Origin: Silanimonas sp044377035
GTDB lineage: Bacteria; Pseudomonadota; Gammaproteobacteria; Xanthomonadales; Xanthomonadaceae
Direction of reading: 5' to 3'
DNA length: 64,000 bases
Assembly (NCBI RefSeq): GCF_044377035.1
Contig: NZ_JBILJW010000007.1
Location: 1 to 64,000 of the forward strand
Shown: in pieces, positions 10,001 to 18,271 of the stretch
Numbering within the stretch: the stretch's first letter is position 1
How the letters are laid out: each line of letters begins with the position of its first letter
Translations under genes and position numbers: made by a program
Notes under the pieces: generated by a model
Database searches by the model: none
Told to the model about the DNA's origin: nothing
Seen by the model: only the letters and a program-made list of their open reading frames with translations

Positions 10001-12361
10001 GGCATACAGCCGGCTGCTCGCGGAATCCCATGCCAACGCATACACGGAGGCGAAGCCCATCCCGGAGCCCAGTGCAGACCACGCGCCATCCCGCCAAACG
10101 GCCGTCCGGTTCGCCGAACCCCCGCCGGCGCTCGTGAATGCGCCCGCCACGAACAACCGGGCATTGGCGGAGTCCCACGCCAAGGCGTTGACCACACCAT
10201 TCGTGCCCACACCAAGGGGGCTCCAACTCGTCGAGTCCCAGCGAGCAACATGGCTCGCGCCAACACCGCCCGCCGTTGCAAACACACCGCCTGCGAACAG
10301 TCGACGATTCGCTGCGTCCCACGCCAGCGCATTCACTTGGCCGCCGACACCCGACCCCAGCGCTGACCAGCTCGTTCCGTCCCAAGACGCGACGTTGTTC
10401 GCGGTGACGCCGCCAGCGGTCGTGAACCCGCCACCGACGAAGATGCGGCCCGTCGAGCCGTCCAACGCGATCGCCGTCACCGGCCCACTGGTCCCCGCGC
10501 CAAGCCCCGCCCAGCTGTCACCGTTCCAAACCGCGATACCGTTCGCCGCAACTCGGCCAATCGTCGTGAAGTCACCTGCGGCGTAGAGCCGGCCACGGGC
10601 GTCATCCCACAGCACCGTCTGAACCTGCCCATTCGCCCCGGTGCCGAGGGCGCTCCAGGCAGCGCCGTCCCAAGTCGCGACGCGATTGGCGGCGCCGCCA
10701 CCCGCCGTGCTGAAGGCACCACCGGCGTAGAGTCGAGCGCTAGCGGCGTCCCAGGCCAACGCGGTCACAGCGCGGTTTGCGCCACTGCCGAGGGCAGTCC
10801 ATCGGAAATCAGCCCACATCGCAATGGCACGAGCCGCGTTCCCGTTGGCCGTTGAGAACTCTCCCCCCGCGTAGAGTCGAAGATTCGTGGCGTCCCATGC
10901 CAAGGACATCACGCGATTGTTGACGCCGAGGCCCAAGGCCGTCCAACGCCCCTCTTCCCATACGGCGACTCGGTTGGCGTTTCCCGCTTGGGTCAATGCG
11001 ACGAAGCTGCCGCCAGCGAAAAGGCGGTTGAATCGGGCATCCCATGCGAGAGCAAGCACACCACTCCCAGTGCCCCCCGCCAAGGCAGACCAATTGCCGT
11101 CTTTCCACACCGCCACGCCGTTTCCAACGACGCTACCCGCCAGCCAGAAGTTGCCGCCCGCATAGAGGTGGCCGCGCGCCGCATCCCAAGCCATGGCCAT
11201 GACGGCGCCATCCACGCCGGCACCGAGGGGAAGCCATCGAGTGCCATCCCACTCCGCCACATTGCGGGCGGAGACCGCACCGGCCGTCGGGAACTCGCCA
11301 CCGGCGAATAGCCGCCTGCTTGTGCTGTCCCAAACAAGCGCATGGACGACGCCAGCAACACCCGCTCCGAGCTCTGACCATGCCTGGCCGTCCCAGACGG
11401 CCACGCCGCGTGCCGCTGCACTTCCCGCCTCCGTGAATCGCCCCCCCGCATACAGGCGTCGAGAAGCGCTGTCCCAGGCCAGGGAGGTCACCGCGAGGTT
11501 CGTGCCGCTGCCTACGGGCGACCAAGTGCTGCCATTCCAGTAAGCGATGTTGCGTGCCTTGACGCCGCCGTTCGCAAGGGTAAAGGCGCCGCCCACGAAA
11601 ACCCCGGAGTCGACAACCGTCATCGCATGGACGGAGCCGTCGAAACTGGCCGACGTCAAGCTCGACCAGTCCGCATCTGAAATCTTCCCGGCGACGGTCA
11701 CCGGGTAGGCAGCGCCGGCATCTGCGATGTTGACGTGAAGGGTGCGCCTGCCGTCGAGCTCCATCCTGACCGGCAATACAGCCCCGTCAGCGTCTGTCGC
11801 CGTCAGATACTCCAAGGCCAGCACCCGACCGTCCGCCATCACCAGGTCGACGCCCCCGCTGGCGGGGCCTACCGCTCGACCCAAGCGCGCACCGGAGGCG
11901 ACGAACTCGATCGTCAGCTCACCATGTCCGCCGGGGCGGTCCGACACCACGATGTCGTGGAGAAGTCCGTCCGCGCTTGCTCCGAACTCCTCGACCACCA
12001 CGCCGCGATCGACGATCGCGGTGTCGTCGGCGATCCGCAAGTCACCCGCCCAGAGCATTGGCGTGATGCCGTCAGTGCGGCCGATCCCGCGGAGGGCCCA
12101 GTCGAATCGCGCCTCACCCGCCTCGTCGATCGAGTTGACGCTGACACCGTTGAGTCCGATCGACGCCTCAAGATCATGCATGGTCGCCGCCATTCGCACG
12201 CGACCATCCGTTGAGGGTCGGATGACCGGACGCGGCCTGGATTCCCCGCTTTCCAGTTGCGCGAACTCGGCGGTAGGCGTTGGCCCATCAGTCCGAAACG
12301 CGAAGGCCGGTGCCGCAAACGAAAAGAGAACGGCAGCAGCCAAAATCAAGCGCGAAACCAT
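7037..12361 (-). CDS. Large secreted multi-repeat protein (WD/kelch-like blades, FN3 and Ig-like domains)
   Basis: A 1774-residue exported protein. Signal peptide: residues 1-21, ending AFA. After an N-terminal region of about 230 residues come about 13 tandem repeats of ~49 residues with the pattern VAxWDGxxWxxLGxGxxGxVxALAWDxxxxRLYAGGxFxTAGGxxAN. Next are a bacterial Ig-like stretch, a fibronectin type III domain (~1000-1090), and an Ig/cadherin-like domain with the ENSGEVRIDVLANDSF signature. The last ~250 residues hold a two-part Trp/Tyr/Gly-rich module (GFFNPERSGNGLFLYPAG and a later SGHWFDPARAGSGYSVQLFP copy). I recall this module at the C-termini of several exported Lysobacterales proteins; its function is unknown to me. 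The protein is probably surface-associated or secreted, a likely adhesin or scaffold. No catalytic motif is visible. Confidence 0.85.
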   Translation of the reverse strand: MVSRLILAAAVLFSFAAPAFAFRTDGPTPTAEFAQLESGESRPRPVIRPSTDGRVRMAATMHDLEASIGLNGVSVNSIDEAGEARFDWALRGIGRTDGITPMLWAGDLRIADDTAIVDRGVVVEEFGASADGLLHDIVVSDRPGGHGELTIEFVASGARLGRAVGPASGGVDLVMADGRVLALEYLTATDADGAVLPVRMELDGRRTLHVNIADAGAAYPVTVAGKISDADWSSLTSASFDGSVHAMTVVDSGVFVGGAFTLANGGVKARNIAYWNGSTWSPVGSGTNLAVTSLAWDSASRRLYAGGRFTEAGSAAARGVAVWDGQAWSELGAGVAGVVHALVWDSTSRRLFAGGEFPTAGAVSARNVAEWDGTRWLPLGAGVDGAVMAMAWDAARGHLYAGGNFWLAGSVVGNGVAVWKDGNWSALAGGTGSGVLALAWDARFNRLFAGGSFVALTQAGNANRVAVWEEGRWTALGLGVNNRVMSLAWDATNLRLYAGGEFSTANGNAARAIAMWADFRWTALGSGANRAVTALAWDAASARLYAGGAFSTAGGGAANRVATWDGAAWSALGTGANGQVQTVLWDDARGRLYAAGDFTTIGRVAANGIAVWNGDSWAGLGAGTSGPVTAIALDGSTGRIFVGGGFTTAGGVTANNVASWDGTSWSALGSGVGGQVNALAWDAANRRLFAGGVFATAGGVGASHVARWDSTSWSPLGVGTNGVVNALAWDSANARLFVAGAFTSAGGGSANRTAVWRDGAWSALGSGMGFASVYALAWDSASSRLYAGGDFITAGGVDARNIAMWTGSGWLPLGPGVEGGVYELAWDPAAGRLFATSSSRLSSWNGSNWESVSAFSLDDPSAAWFGLSWDATNQRLFASGVFTSANGTVSRIIQGRFSSDPGRVPQSISFASPGPQIFGTTLRLVASASSGLTVSFQSATPSVCSVTPSGELTAVSAGGCTILADQAGDARFLPAPRVSQTFAVNAAVPAPPGIGLASAGDRQASVRFTAPTNTGGSTITSYTATSSPQGISASSTSSPITVPGLTNGVAYTFTVTATNSAGTSVPSTPSNSVTPNSGSQSSSSIARPDRFVIGENSGEVRIDVLANDSFTPELLGAGVLSITDAPVRGTAAVIALGTPGLADDVIAYTPTRDGSGADRLRYRICFGGAIPCVDSTVSIEIRPLGSAGIQLTTDSDRGHRDVEFSGLRALPGARFEAHGFVVPSVLLPSLPSDATPENPLDAGGSWVAFRTLFAGATVRRWQILVDARSSSGGDVDVYLGIDANNNWQADSDELACVAAMSPVSERCELAVAQAPNANVRYWVLLHSRTGAQTARAEVFEVPIETATGKRSLVATGPGALTAAARFSTRLVWNDATMAPGEVRGGWLEVKSDENTSLGGVPVRIERRAGAPVPFALQSGADHRMALAASSAHEGLYIDVPPGVARLEVMALSTLNIDLYLSRADAPAASGATPTVPLAPARSAALVSATSPNPNESLLVNSPAPGRWYVTPVNASTTTANLTVRATIIGAGPQLRPGGFFNPERSGNGLFLYPAGNQWAGLWYTYLQDGTTTWYYLQGAEPGSTGIWRGTIYRSAWNGSSNFLTPVGEATVTPRSTSAFTFSYTLDGETGSEAYENFGGGCPTFEGAPLNASGHWFDPARAGSGYSVQLFPNYEFYTVFGYDAQGVPRYLIAERSGIGAATETLTLAQNTGACPLCTRTGNPVRSTAGTLTRTFGSGTLQRIQLSGTFTSGVPGTWAANDAVTPLGSLQGCAAN
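9680..11640 (-). repeat. Array of ~13 coding repeats, ~147 bp period
   Basis: This segment of the large exported-protein gene encodes about 13 consecutive ~49-residue units, each with an N-terminal WDG..W, a central ALAWD and an AGG.F.TAGG end. Units diverge at the nucleotide level but stay in frame with nearly constant length, so the array looks selected for protein structure rather than recently expanded. Edges are approximate. Confidence 0.8.
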
Positions 12362-12548
12362 GTCATCGTCCGTGATTCATACCTCGCCCGATGATGCCAG
12401 ATGATCACTGCGGCAAGATGGCGCGAATTCAGAGACTGGACGCGATTGATCGGAAAGCATCAGTAGCGAAAGCAAGGCAATAAGCGGAGTGCCGCGTGAC
12501 GTCGCTCCCGGCACCCTCCCTCCGGCCTGCCCCTCTTCTAGGATTGCG

Positions 12549-13457
12549 ATGTCTCCCGCCCCTCGCCCGCCGGCAGTTCGCTCCAGCCTTGGGCCTGACA
12601 ACGCATCGAAGGGCCGCCCTCGGGTTGCGACAGACAGCGCCCTGGTGGGCCTCGCCCGGGCGATCGTCGCCCGCGCCGACGAATCCTGGCCGCTGGCGGA
12701 TCTCGCCGCCGAATTCGGCCTCTCGCCCTCGGCCTTCCAGCGCCGCTTCACCTCGCTCGTCGGGCTGTCGCCCAAGGCCCTGCAGGACGCGGCGCGGCTG
12801 GGCCGCCTGAAGTCGGCCTTGAAGGCGGGCTCCACGGTCACCGACGCGATCCTCGAGGCCGGCTTCGGTTCGACCAGCCGGGTTTACGGCGAAGCGCCGC
12901 GCGACCTCGGCATGACCCTCTCGGCCTACCGCGACGGCGCACCGGGCGAGACGATCCACTGGGCGGCGCGGCAAACGCGGCTCGGGTGGCTGGCGATGGC
13001 CGCCACCGCGCGCGGCGTGTGCTTCGCGCAGTTCGGCGATAGCGCCGATTCGCTCCGCGCCGAACTCGGCCGCGAATTCCCGAAGGCCGCGATCCTCGCT
13101 AGCGAGGCCGACGTGCCGCTCGATGCCTGGATCGATGCCCTCGAAGCCCACCTCTCGCGTTCGGCCCCCGCGCCCGACCTGCCGCTCGACCTGCGCGGCA
13201 CCGCGTTCCAGATGCGGGTGTGGCGCTTCCTTCAGGGCATCCCGCTGGGCGAAACGCGCTCCTATGCCGACGTCGCTGCCGGCATTGGCGCTCCGAAGGC
13301 GACCCGTGCGGTCGGCACGGCCTGCGGCGCCAACCGGGTGGCGGTGCTGGTGCCCTGCCACCGCGTGCTGCGCGGCGATGGCGCGCTGGGGGGCTATCGC
13401 TGGGGGCTGGAACGCAAGCGCGCCCTGCTGGCGACGGAGCGGGCCACCCGCCCCTGA
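12549..13457 (+). CDS. Ada-like AraC-HTH / O6-alkylguanine-DNA methyltransferase
   Basis: The 302-residue product carries an AraC-type helix-turn-helix (~residues 30-130, with SPSAFQRRFTSLVGLSPK) followed by a suicide methyltransferase domain that removes O6-alkyl groups from guanine. The acceptor Cys270 is in the canonical VPCHRV, with GTACGANRVAV upstream. It lacks the N-terminal zinc domain of full Ada, so it cannot sense methylphosphotriesters in that way. I chose the ATG at 12549 because AGGA lies six bases before it; a GTG 60 bases upstream adds a Pro-rich tail with no family match. It is followed after 81 bases by a full-length Ada. The pair could be a split of labour between repair and regulation. 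Confidence 0.88.
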   Translation: MSPAPRPPAVRSSLGPDNASKGRPRVATDSALVGLARAIVARADESWPLADLAAEFGLSPSAFQRRFTSLVGLSPKALQDAARLGRLKSALKAGSTVTDAILEAGFGSTSRVYGEAPRDLGMTLSAYRDGAPGETIHWAARQTRLGWLAMAATARGVCFAQFGDSADSLRAELGREFPKAAILASEADVPLDAWIDALEAHLSRSAPAPDLPLDLRGTAFQMRVWRFLQGIPLGETRSYADVAAGIGAPKATRAVGTACGANRVAVLVPCHRVLRGDGALGGYRWGLERKRALLATERATRP

Positions 13458-13538
13458 CCGTCGGCAGCGCGGTGTTTGGGGAGATTCGATGTCCAAACTG
13501 CGGTATCGGCGGAGCGGCTCCCGACCTAGCATTCCGCC

Positions 13539-14633
13539 ATGTCGAAACGCCTTTTCCATGCCCTCGGCCGCGACGAGATGCTCGCTGCCATGCAGGCCAG
13601 TGACGCCGCCTACGAGGGCGTGTTTTTCACCTCGGTGAAAACCACGGGCATCTTCTGCCGCCCGACCTGCCCGGCGCGCAAGCCGAAACCGGAGAACGTC
13701 GTCTTCCACCCGACAGCGGAGGCGGCGATGGCGGCCGGCTTCCGACCGTGCAAGCGCTGCCGGCCGCTGGCGCAGCCCGACGACGCACCGGACTGGATGC
13801 CGGCGCTGCACGCCGCGCTGCAGGCCCGCCCCGACCGTCACTGGGGCGATGCCGATCTGGTCGCGCTCGGGCTCGATCCGCTGCGGGTGCGCCGATGGTT
13901 CAAGGAACGCCACGGCCTCAGCTTCCAACGCTGGTGGCGGGCCCACCGTCTTGGGGATGCCTTGGGGGCGCTGGCGGGCAGCAGCAGCGTGGATGCGGGC
14001 GGTTTCGACCATGGCTTCGCGTCGGTCAGCGGGTTCCGCGCGGCGTTCGCCCGCCAGTTCGCCACCACGCCGGGCCGGGCCCGCAGCGGAATCCCCCTGC
14101 GCCATGCCTCGATCGAGACCCCGCTGGGCACGATGATCGCTGCCGCCGAAGACCGCGGGCTGGTGCTGCTGGAGTTCCTTGATCGCCCTGCCCTGACCAA
14201 GGAGTTGGAGGAACTGCGCGACCAGCACAACTACCTCGCGTCACCGGGGGAGCATCCGCACATTGCGAGCCTGCGTCCGCAGCTGGCCGCGTATTTCGCC
14301 GGGGATCGCCGCGAGTTCGACGTGCCGCTGCACTTGCCGGGCTCGGCCTTCGAGTGCGCCACGTGGTCGGCCCTGCGCGACATCCCGAGCGGCGAGACCC
14401 GCAGCTATGCCGAACTCGCGCGGGCACTTGGCCGGCCCGGTGCCGCCCGCGCGGTAGGCGCGGCGAACGGACGCAATCGCGTGGCGATCCTCGTGCCCTG
14501 CCATCGCGTGGTCGGCCAGGACGGGCGGCTCACCGGCTACGGCGGCGGCCTGCGCCGGAAGCAGAAGCTGTTGGAGCTCGAAGGCGTGGCCATGGATGGC
14601 GACCGGATCAGCCTGCAGCGGGGGCTCTGGTAG
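13539..14633 (+). CDS. ada: Ada: methylphosphotriester sensor, transcriptional activator and O6-methylguanine methyltransferase
   Basis: A full 364-residue Ada. The N-terminal zinc domain has all four ligands: Cys40 and Cys44 in GIFCRPTCP, Cys71 and Cys74 in CKRC; Cys40 is the methylphosphotriester acceptor by homology. An AraC-type helix-turn-helix region follows (~95-190), then the C-terminal repair domain with acceptor Cys321 in VPCHRV. On methylation such proteins activate their own gene and other alkylation-response genes. It lies 81 bases after a shorter Ada paralogue on the same strand. A TAGCAT resembling a -10 lies just before the ATG, so it may have its own promoter. No alkA or alkB is in the window. 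Confidence 0.92.
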   Translation: MSKRLFHALGRDEMLAAMQASDAAYEGVFFTSVKTTGIFCRPTCPARKPKPENVVFHPTAEAAMAAGFRPCKRCRPLAQPDDAPDWMPALHAALQARPDRHWGDADLVALGLDPLRVRRWFKERHGLSFQRWWRAHRLGDALGALAGSSSVDAGGFDHGFASVSGFRAAFARQFATTPGRARSGIPLRHASIETPLGTMIAAAEDRGLVLLEFLDRPALTKELEELRDQHNYLASPGEHPHIASLRPQLAAYFAGDRREFDVPLHLPGSAFECATWSALRDIPSGETRSYAELARALGRPGAARAVGAANGRNRVAILVPCHRVVGQDGRLTGYGGGLRRKQKLLELEGVAMDGDRISLQRGLW

Positions 14634-14685
14634 CACGGCGACCTATACTTCACGCCCTGCACTCCCGCCCGCCGCCTGAAGGCCC

Positions 14686-15611
<926 letters not shown>

Positions 15612-15615
<4 letters not shown>

Positions 15616-16400
15616 GCGCCGCCACCCCCAACCCCAACTGGACGGCGTTCCGCACCATCATCCGCCGCGAAGTCGCGCGCATCGTCCGCATCTGGGGCCA
15701 GACCCTGGTGCCGCCGGCGATCACGATGACGCTGTACTTCCTGATCTTCGGCAAGCTGATCGGCAGCAAGATCGGCGACATGGGCGGTTTCAGCTACATG
15801 GACTTCATCGTGCCGGGCCTGGTGATGATGTCGGTGATCCAGAACGCCTACGGCAACATCAGCTCCAGCTTCTTCGGCGCGAAGTTCGGCCGCCACATCG
15901 AGGAGCTGCTGGTGGCGCCGCTGCCGAACTGGGTGATCCTCGGCGGCTACGTCGGCGGCGCGGTGCTCCGCGGCTTCATGGTCGGCGCCATCGTGCTGGC
16001 GGTGGCGATGCTGTTCACGAAAGTGCGCGTGCACGATTGGGCGGTGACGGTGAGCACCGTCCTGTTGGGCGCGGTGATCTTCTCGCTCGCCGGTTTCGTC
16101 AACGCGGTGTACGCAAAGAAGTTCGACGACATCGCGATCATCCCCACCTTCATCCTGACGCCGCTCACCTACCTCGGCGGCGTGTTCTATTCGGTGAAGC
16201 TGCTGCCGGACTGGGCCGAAGCGGCCACGCATGCCAACCCGATCTTCTACATGGTCAATGCCTTCCGCTACGGCCTGCTCGGCACCGGCGCCACCGACGT
16301 GCCGCTGTGGAGCGCGTATGCGGTGATGCTGGGCGCCGTCATCGCGCTGACCTGGCTCGGCCTGTGGCTGCTGCAGCGCGGCGTCGGCCTGCGGAGCTGA
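15612..16400 (+). CDS. ABC-2 type transporter permease (YadH-like)
   Basis: A 262-residue integral membrane protein with about six hydrophobic helices and the ABC-2 family features PGLVMMSVIQNAYGN and, late in the protein, NPIFYMVNAFRYGLLG. It is the membrane partner of the ATPase whose gene overlaps it by four bases. The pair corresponds to E. coli YadG/YadH. A hairpin follows directly at 16407-16425, so the operon probably ends here. Confidence 0.92.
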
Positions 16401-16406
16401 GGAACC

Positions 16407-16425
16407 CCCGCCCGATTCGGGCGGG
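16407..16425 (+). terminator. Inverted repeat after the ABC exporter genes
   Basis: CCCGCCCGA and TCGGGCGGG form a perfect inverted repeat, which in practice is a 7-bp stem with a 5-nt loop. It starts six bases after the permease stop. No U-tract follows; a TATGCT resembling a -10 for the next gene comes right after it. Confidence 0.4.
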
Positions 16426-16467
16426 CGCTATGCTCCACGCGACCAACTTTGGGCGCGGGAGAACGTG

Positions 16468-17283
16468 ATGGACGACGCTGCCACGCTCGATCTCCACCGG
16501 CGCCACCGCGTGCGGGTGGAGGGGACCGGCCCCACCCTGCTCTACGCGCACGGCTTCGGCTGCAGCCAAGCCATGTGGGAGGCGATCCTGCCGGCGTTCG
16601 CCGGGACCCATCGCCAAGTCGCGTTCGATTACGCCGGATCAGGCCGGTCCGATCGTGCCGCGTACGATCCGAAGCGCCATGCCTCGCTCGAAGGCTACGC
16701 CGACGACCTGCTCGCGATCGCGCGCAGCGTCGCGCCGCCCGAAGGCCTCACCCTCGTGGCCCACTCGGTGAGCTGCAGCATCGGCATGCTCGCCGCCGCG
16801 CGCGAGCCCGCCCTCTTCCGCGACCTCGTGCTGCTCGGCCCGAATCCCTGCTTCATCGACCATCCGCCCGACTACATCGGGGGCTTCCAGCGCGCCGACC
16901 TCGAAGGCCTGCTCACCCTGATGGACCAGAACTACCTGGGCTGGGCGCAGACGCTGGCCCCGGTGGTCGCCGGCGAAGGCGGCGGTGCCGAAGTGACAGG
17001 GCGACTTTCCGAAAGCTTCTGCTCGACCGACCCCGAGGTGGCGCGCCAGTTCGCCGCGGCCACCTTCTTCTCGGACAACCGCGCCGACATCGAGCGCGTC
17101 CGCACGCCTGCGCTGCTGCTGCAGCACCGCCATGACGCGCTCGCCCCGCTGGACGTCGGACGCTGGCTGAAGGCGCGCCTCCCGCAGGCCACGCTGGAGG
17201 TGCTCGACGTCGCCGGCCATTGCGCCCACATGAGCCACCCGGCGCTGGTGGTCGACGCGCTGCGGAGGCGGCTTGCCCGCTGA
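16468..17283 (+). CDS. RsbQ-type alpha/beta hydrolase (ligand-generating or -sensing partner of PAS protein)
   Basis: The 271-residue product is close to Bacillus subtilis RsbQ along its whole length: HGFGCSQ..W, FDYAGSGRSD, CFIDHPPDYIGGF, NYLGWA, FCSTDPEVARQFA and GHCAHMSHP are all there. The catalytic triad is Ser100 (AHSVS), Asp223 and His251, each four residues beyond RsbQ's Ser96, Asp219 and His247. RsbQ is needed by the PAS phosphatase RsbP for energy-stress signalling and is related to plant KAI2/D14 hormone receptors. Here the next gene, ten bases on, encodes PAS-GGDEF, so the pair probably feeds a small hydrophobic signal into cyclic-di-GMP synthesis. I took the ATG at 16468 after GGGAG; a GTG directly before it is possible. 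Confidence 0.88.
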   Translation: MDDAATLDLHRRHRVRVEGTGPTLLYAHGFGCSQAMWEAILPAFAGTHRQVAFDYAGSGRSDRAAYDPKRHASLEGYADDLLAIARSVAPPEGLTLVAHSVSCSIGMLAAAREPALFRDLVLLGPNPCFIDHPPDYIGGFQRADLEGLLTLMDQNYLGWAQTLAPVVAGEGGGAEVTGRLSESFCSTDPEVARQFAAATFFSDNRADIERVRTPALLLQHRHDALAPLDVGRWLKARLPQATLEVLDVAGHCAHMSHPALVVDALRRRLAR

Positions 17284-17293
17284 GCGCTCATCG

Positions 17294-18268
17294 ATGGCCG
17301 AGCTGCTGCCGCGCCTGCCGGCACTGGTGGTCGTCACCGATGCGAGCGGGGGCCTGCAGACGATCACTGGCGACGTCGTCGAGGAGTTGGGCATCGAAGC
17401 CGGCGCGCTCGACTACATCGGCACGCTGTTCGGCCGCGCTTCGGCCATTTTTCTTGAGACCCACCTCTGGCCGCTGCTGCGTCGCGACGGGCGTTTCGAT
17501 GAATGCCACGTGCTGCTGCAGTCGCCGGGCGGCACCCCATGGCCCTGCCTCGTCAGCGCACGTCGCCTCGACGACGGCGCGCGGTTGCTCTGGCTGTTCT
17601 TCCCGGCGCGAGAGCGCGCCCGCTTCGAAGCCGAGCTGGTGGCCGCGCGTCAATCCGCGCAGGGTCTCGCGCGCGAGCTGGCCGAGGCCAATCGACGCCT
17701 CGAGGCGCAGTCCGAAGCCATCCGCACGCGCAACGACGAGCTTGACCAGCTCGCCCGCACCGACCCGCTCACGGGCCTCGGCAACCGGCGCGCCCTCGAT
17801 GCCGCATTCGTGGCCCGGCCGGCTGTGCCGCAGGACGGCACGCCCTCGACCGACAGCGCGTTGTTGATGGTCGATGCCGACCACTTCAAGGCCATCAACG
17901 ACCGCTGGGGCCATGACGTCGGCGACACCGTACTGGTGGCGATGGCAGGCGTCCTCCGCACCTGCCTACGGCGAAGCGACACCGTCGTGCGCCTCGGCGG
18001 CGAAGAGTTCGCGTTGTGGCTTCCCGACGCGAACCCCGAAGCCGCCGCTCGCGTGGCGGAAACCGTGCACGCCAAGATGGCGGCCGTGCCGCTTCCCGAA
18101 GGTGCCCAGACGCTGACGGTGAGCATCGGCGTGGCGATGCTCGGCGGCCAACGCCATCGCAACGACCTCGCCCTGCTGCTCAAGCGCGCCGACGAAGCGC
18201 TGTACCTCGCGAAGCGCGCCGGCCGGCACTGCACGCGCTGGGCGGACGCGCCGCCCGGCACCCACTGA
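17294..18268 (+). CDS. PAS-GGDEF diguanylate cyclase paired with RsbQ-like hydrolase
   Basis: This 324-residue protein should make cyclic-di-GMP from GTP. Residues ~1-110 form a PAS-like domain (VVVTDASGGLQTITG start), ~115-155 a coiled coil linker (AELVAARQSAQGLARELAEAN), and ~155-318 the GGDEF domain. The active-site loop is GGEEF at 235-239, preceded by the RxxD inhibitory site (RRSD) exactly five residues upstream, so it should be active and feedback-inhibited. No membrane segment is seen. It lies ten bases after the RsbQ-like gene and is almost certainly co-transcribed. By the RsbQ-RsbP precedent the PAS domain is the place where the hydrolase or its product acts. An upstream TTG overlapping the previous stop could add seven residues. 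Confidence 0.9.
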   Translation: MAELLPRLPALVVVTDASGGLQTITGDVVEELGIEAGALDYIGTLFGRASAIFLETHLWPLLRRDGRFDECHVLLQSPGGTPWPCLVSARRLDDGARLLWLFFPARERARFEAELVAARQSAQGLARELAEANRRLEAQSEAIRTRNDELDQLARTDPLTGLGNRRALDAAFVARPAVPQDGTPSTDSALLMVDADHFKAINDRWGHDVGDTVLVAMAGVLRTCLRRSDTVVRLGGEEFALWLPDANPEAAARVAETVHAKMAAVPLPEGAQTLTVSIGVAMLGGQRHRNDLALLLKRADEALYLAKRAGRHCTRWADAPPGTH

Positions 18269-18271
18269 CGC

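Noticed and set aside
9680..11640. Possible CRISPR array or tandem DNA repeat
   Set aside because: The ~147-bp periodicity is protein-coding, units differ in sequence and there are no short identical repeats with unique spacers.
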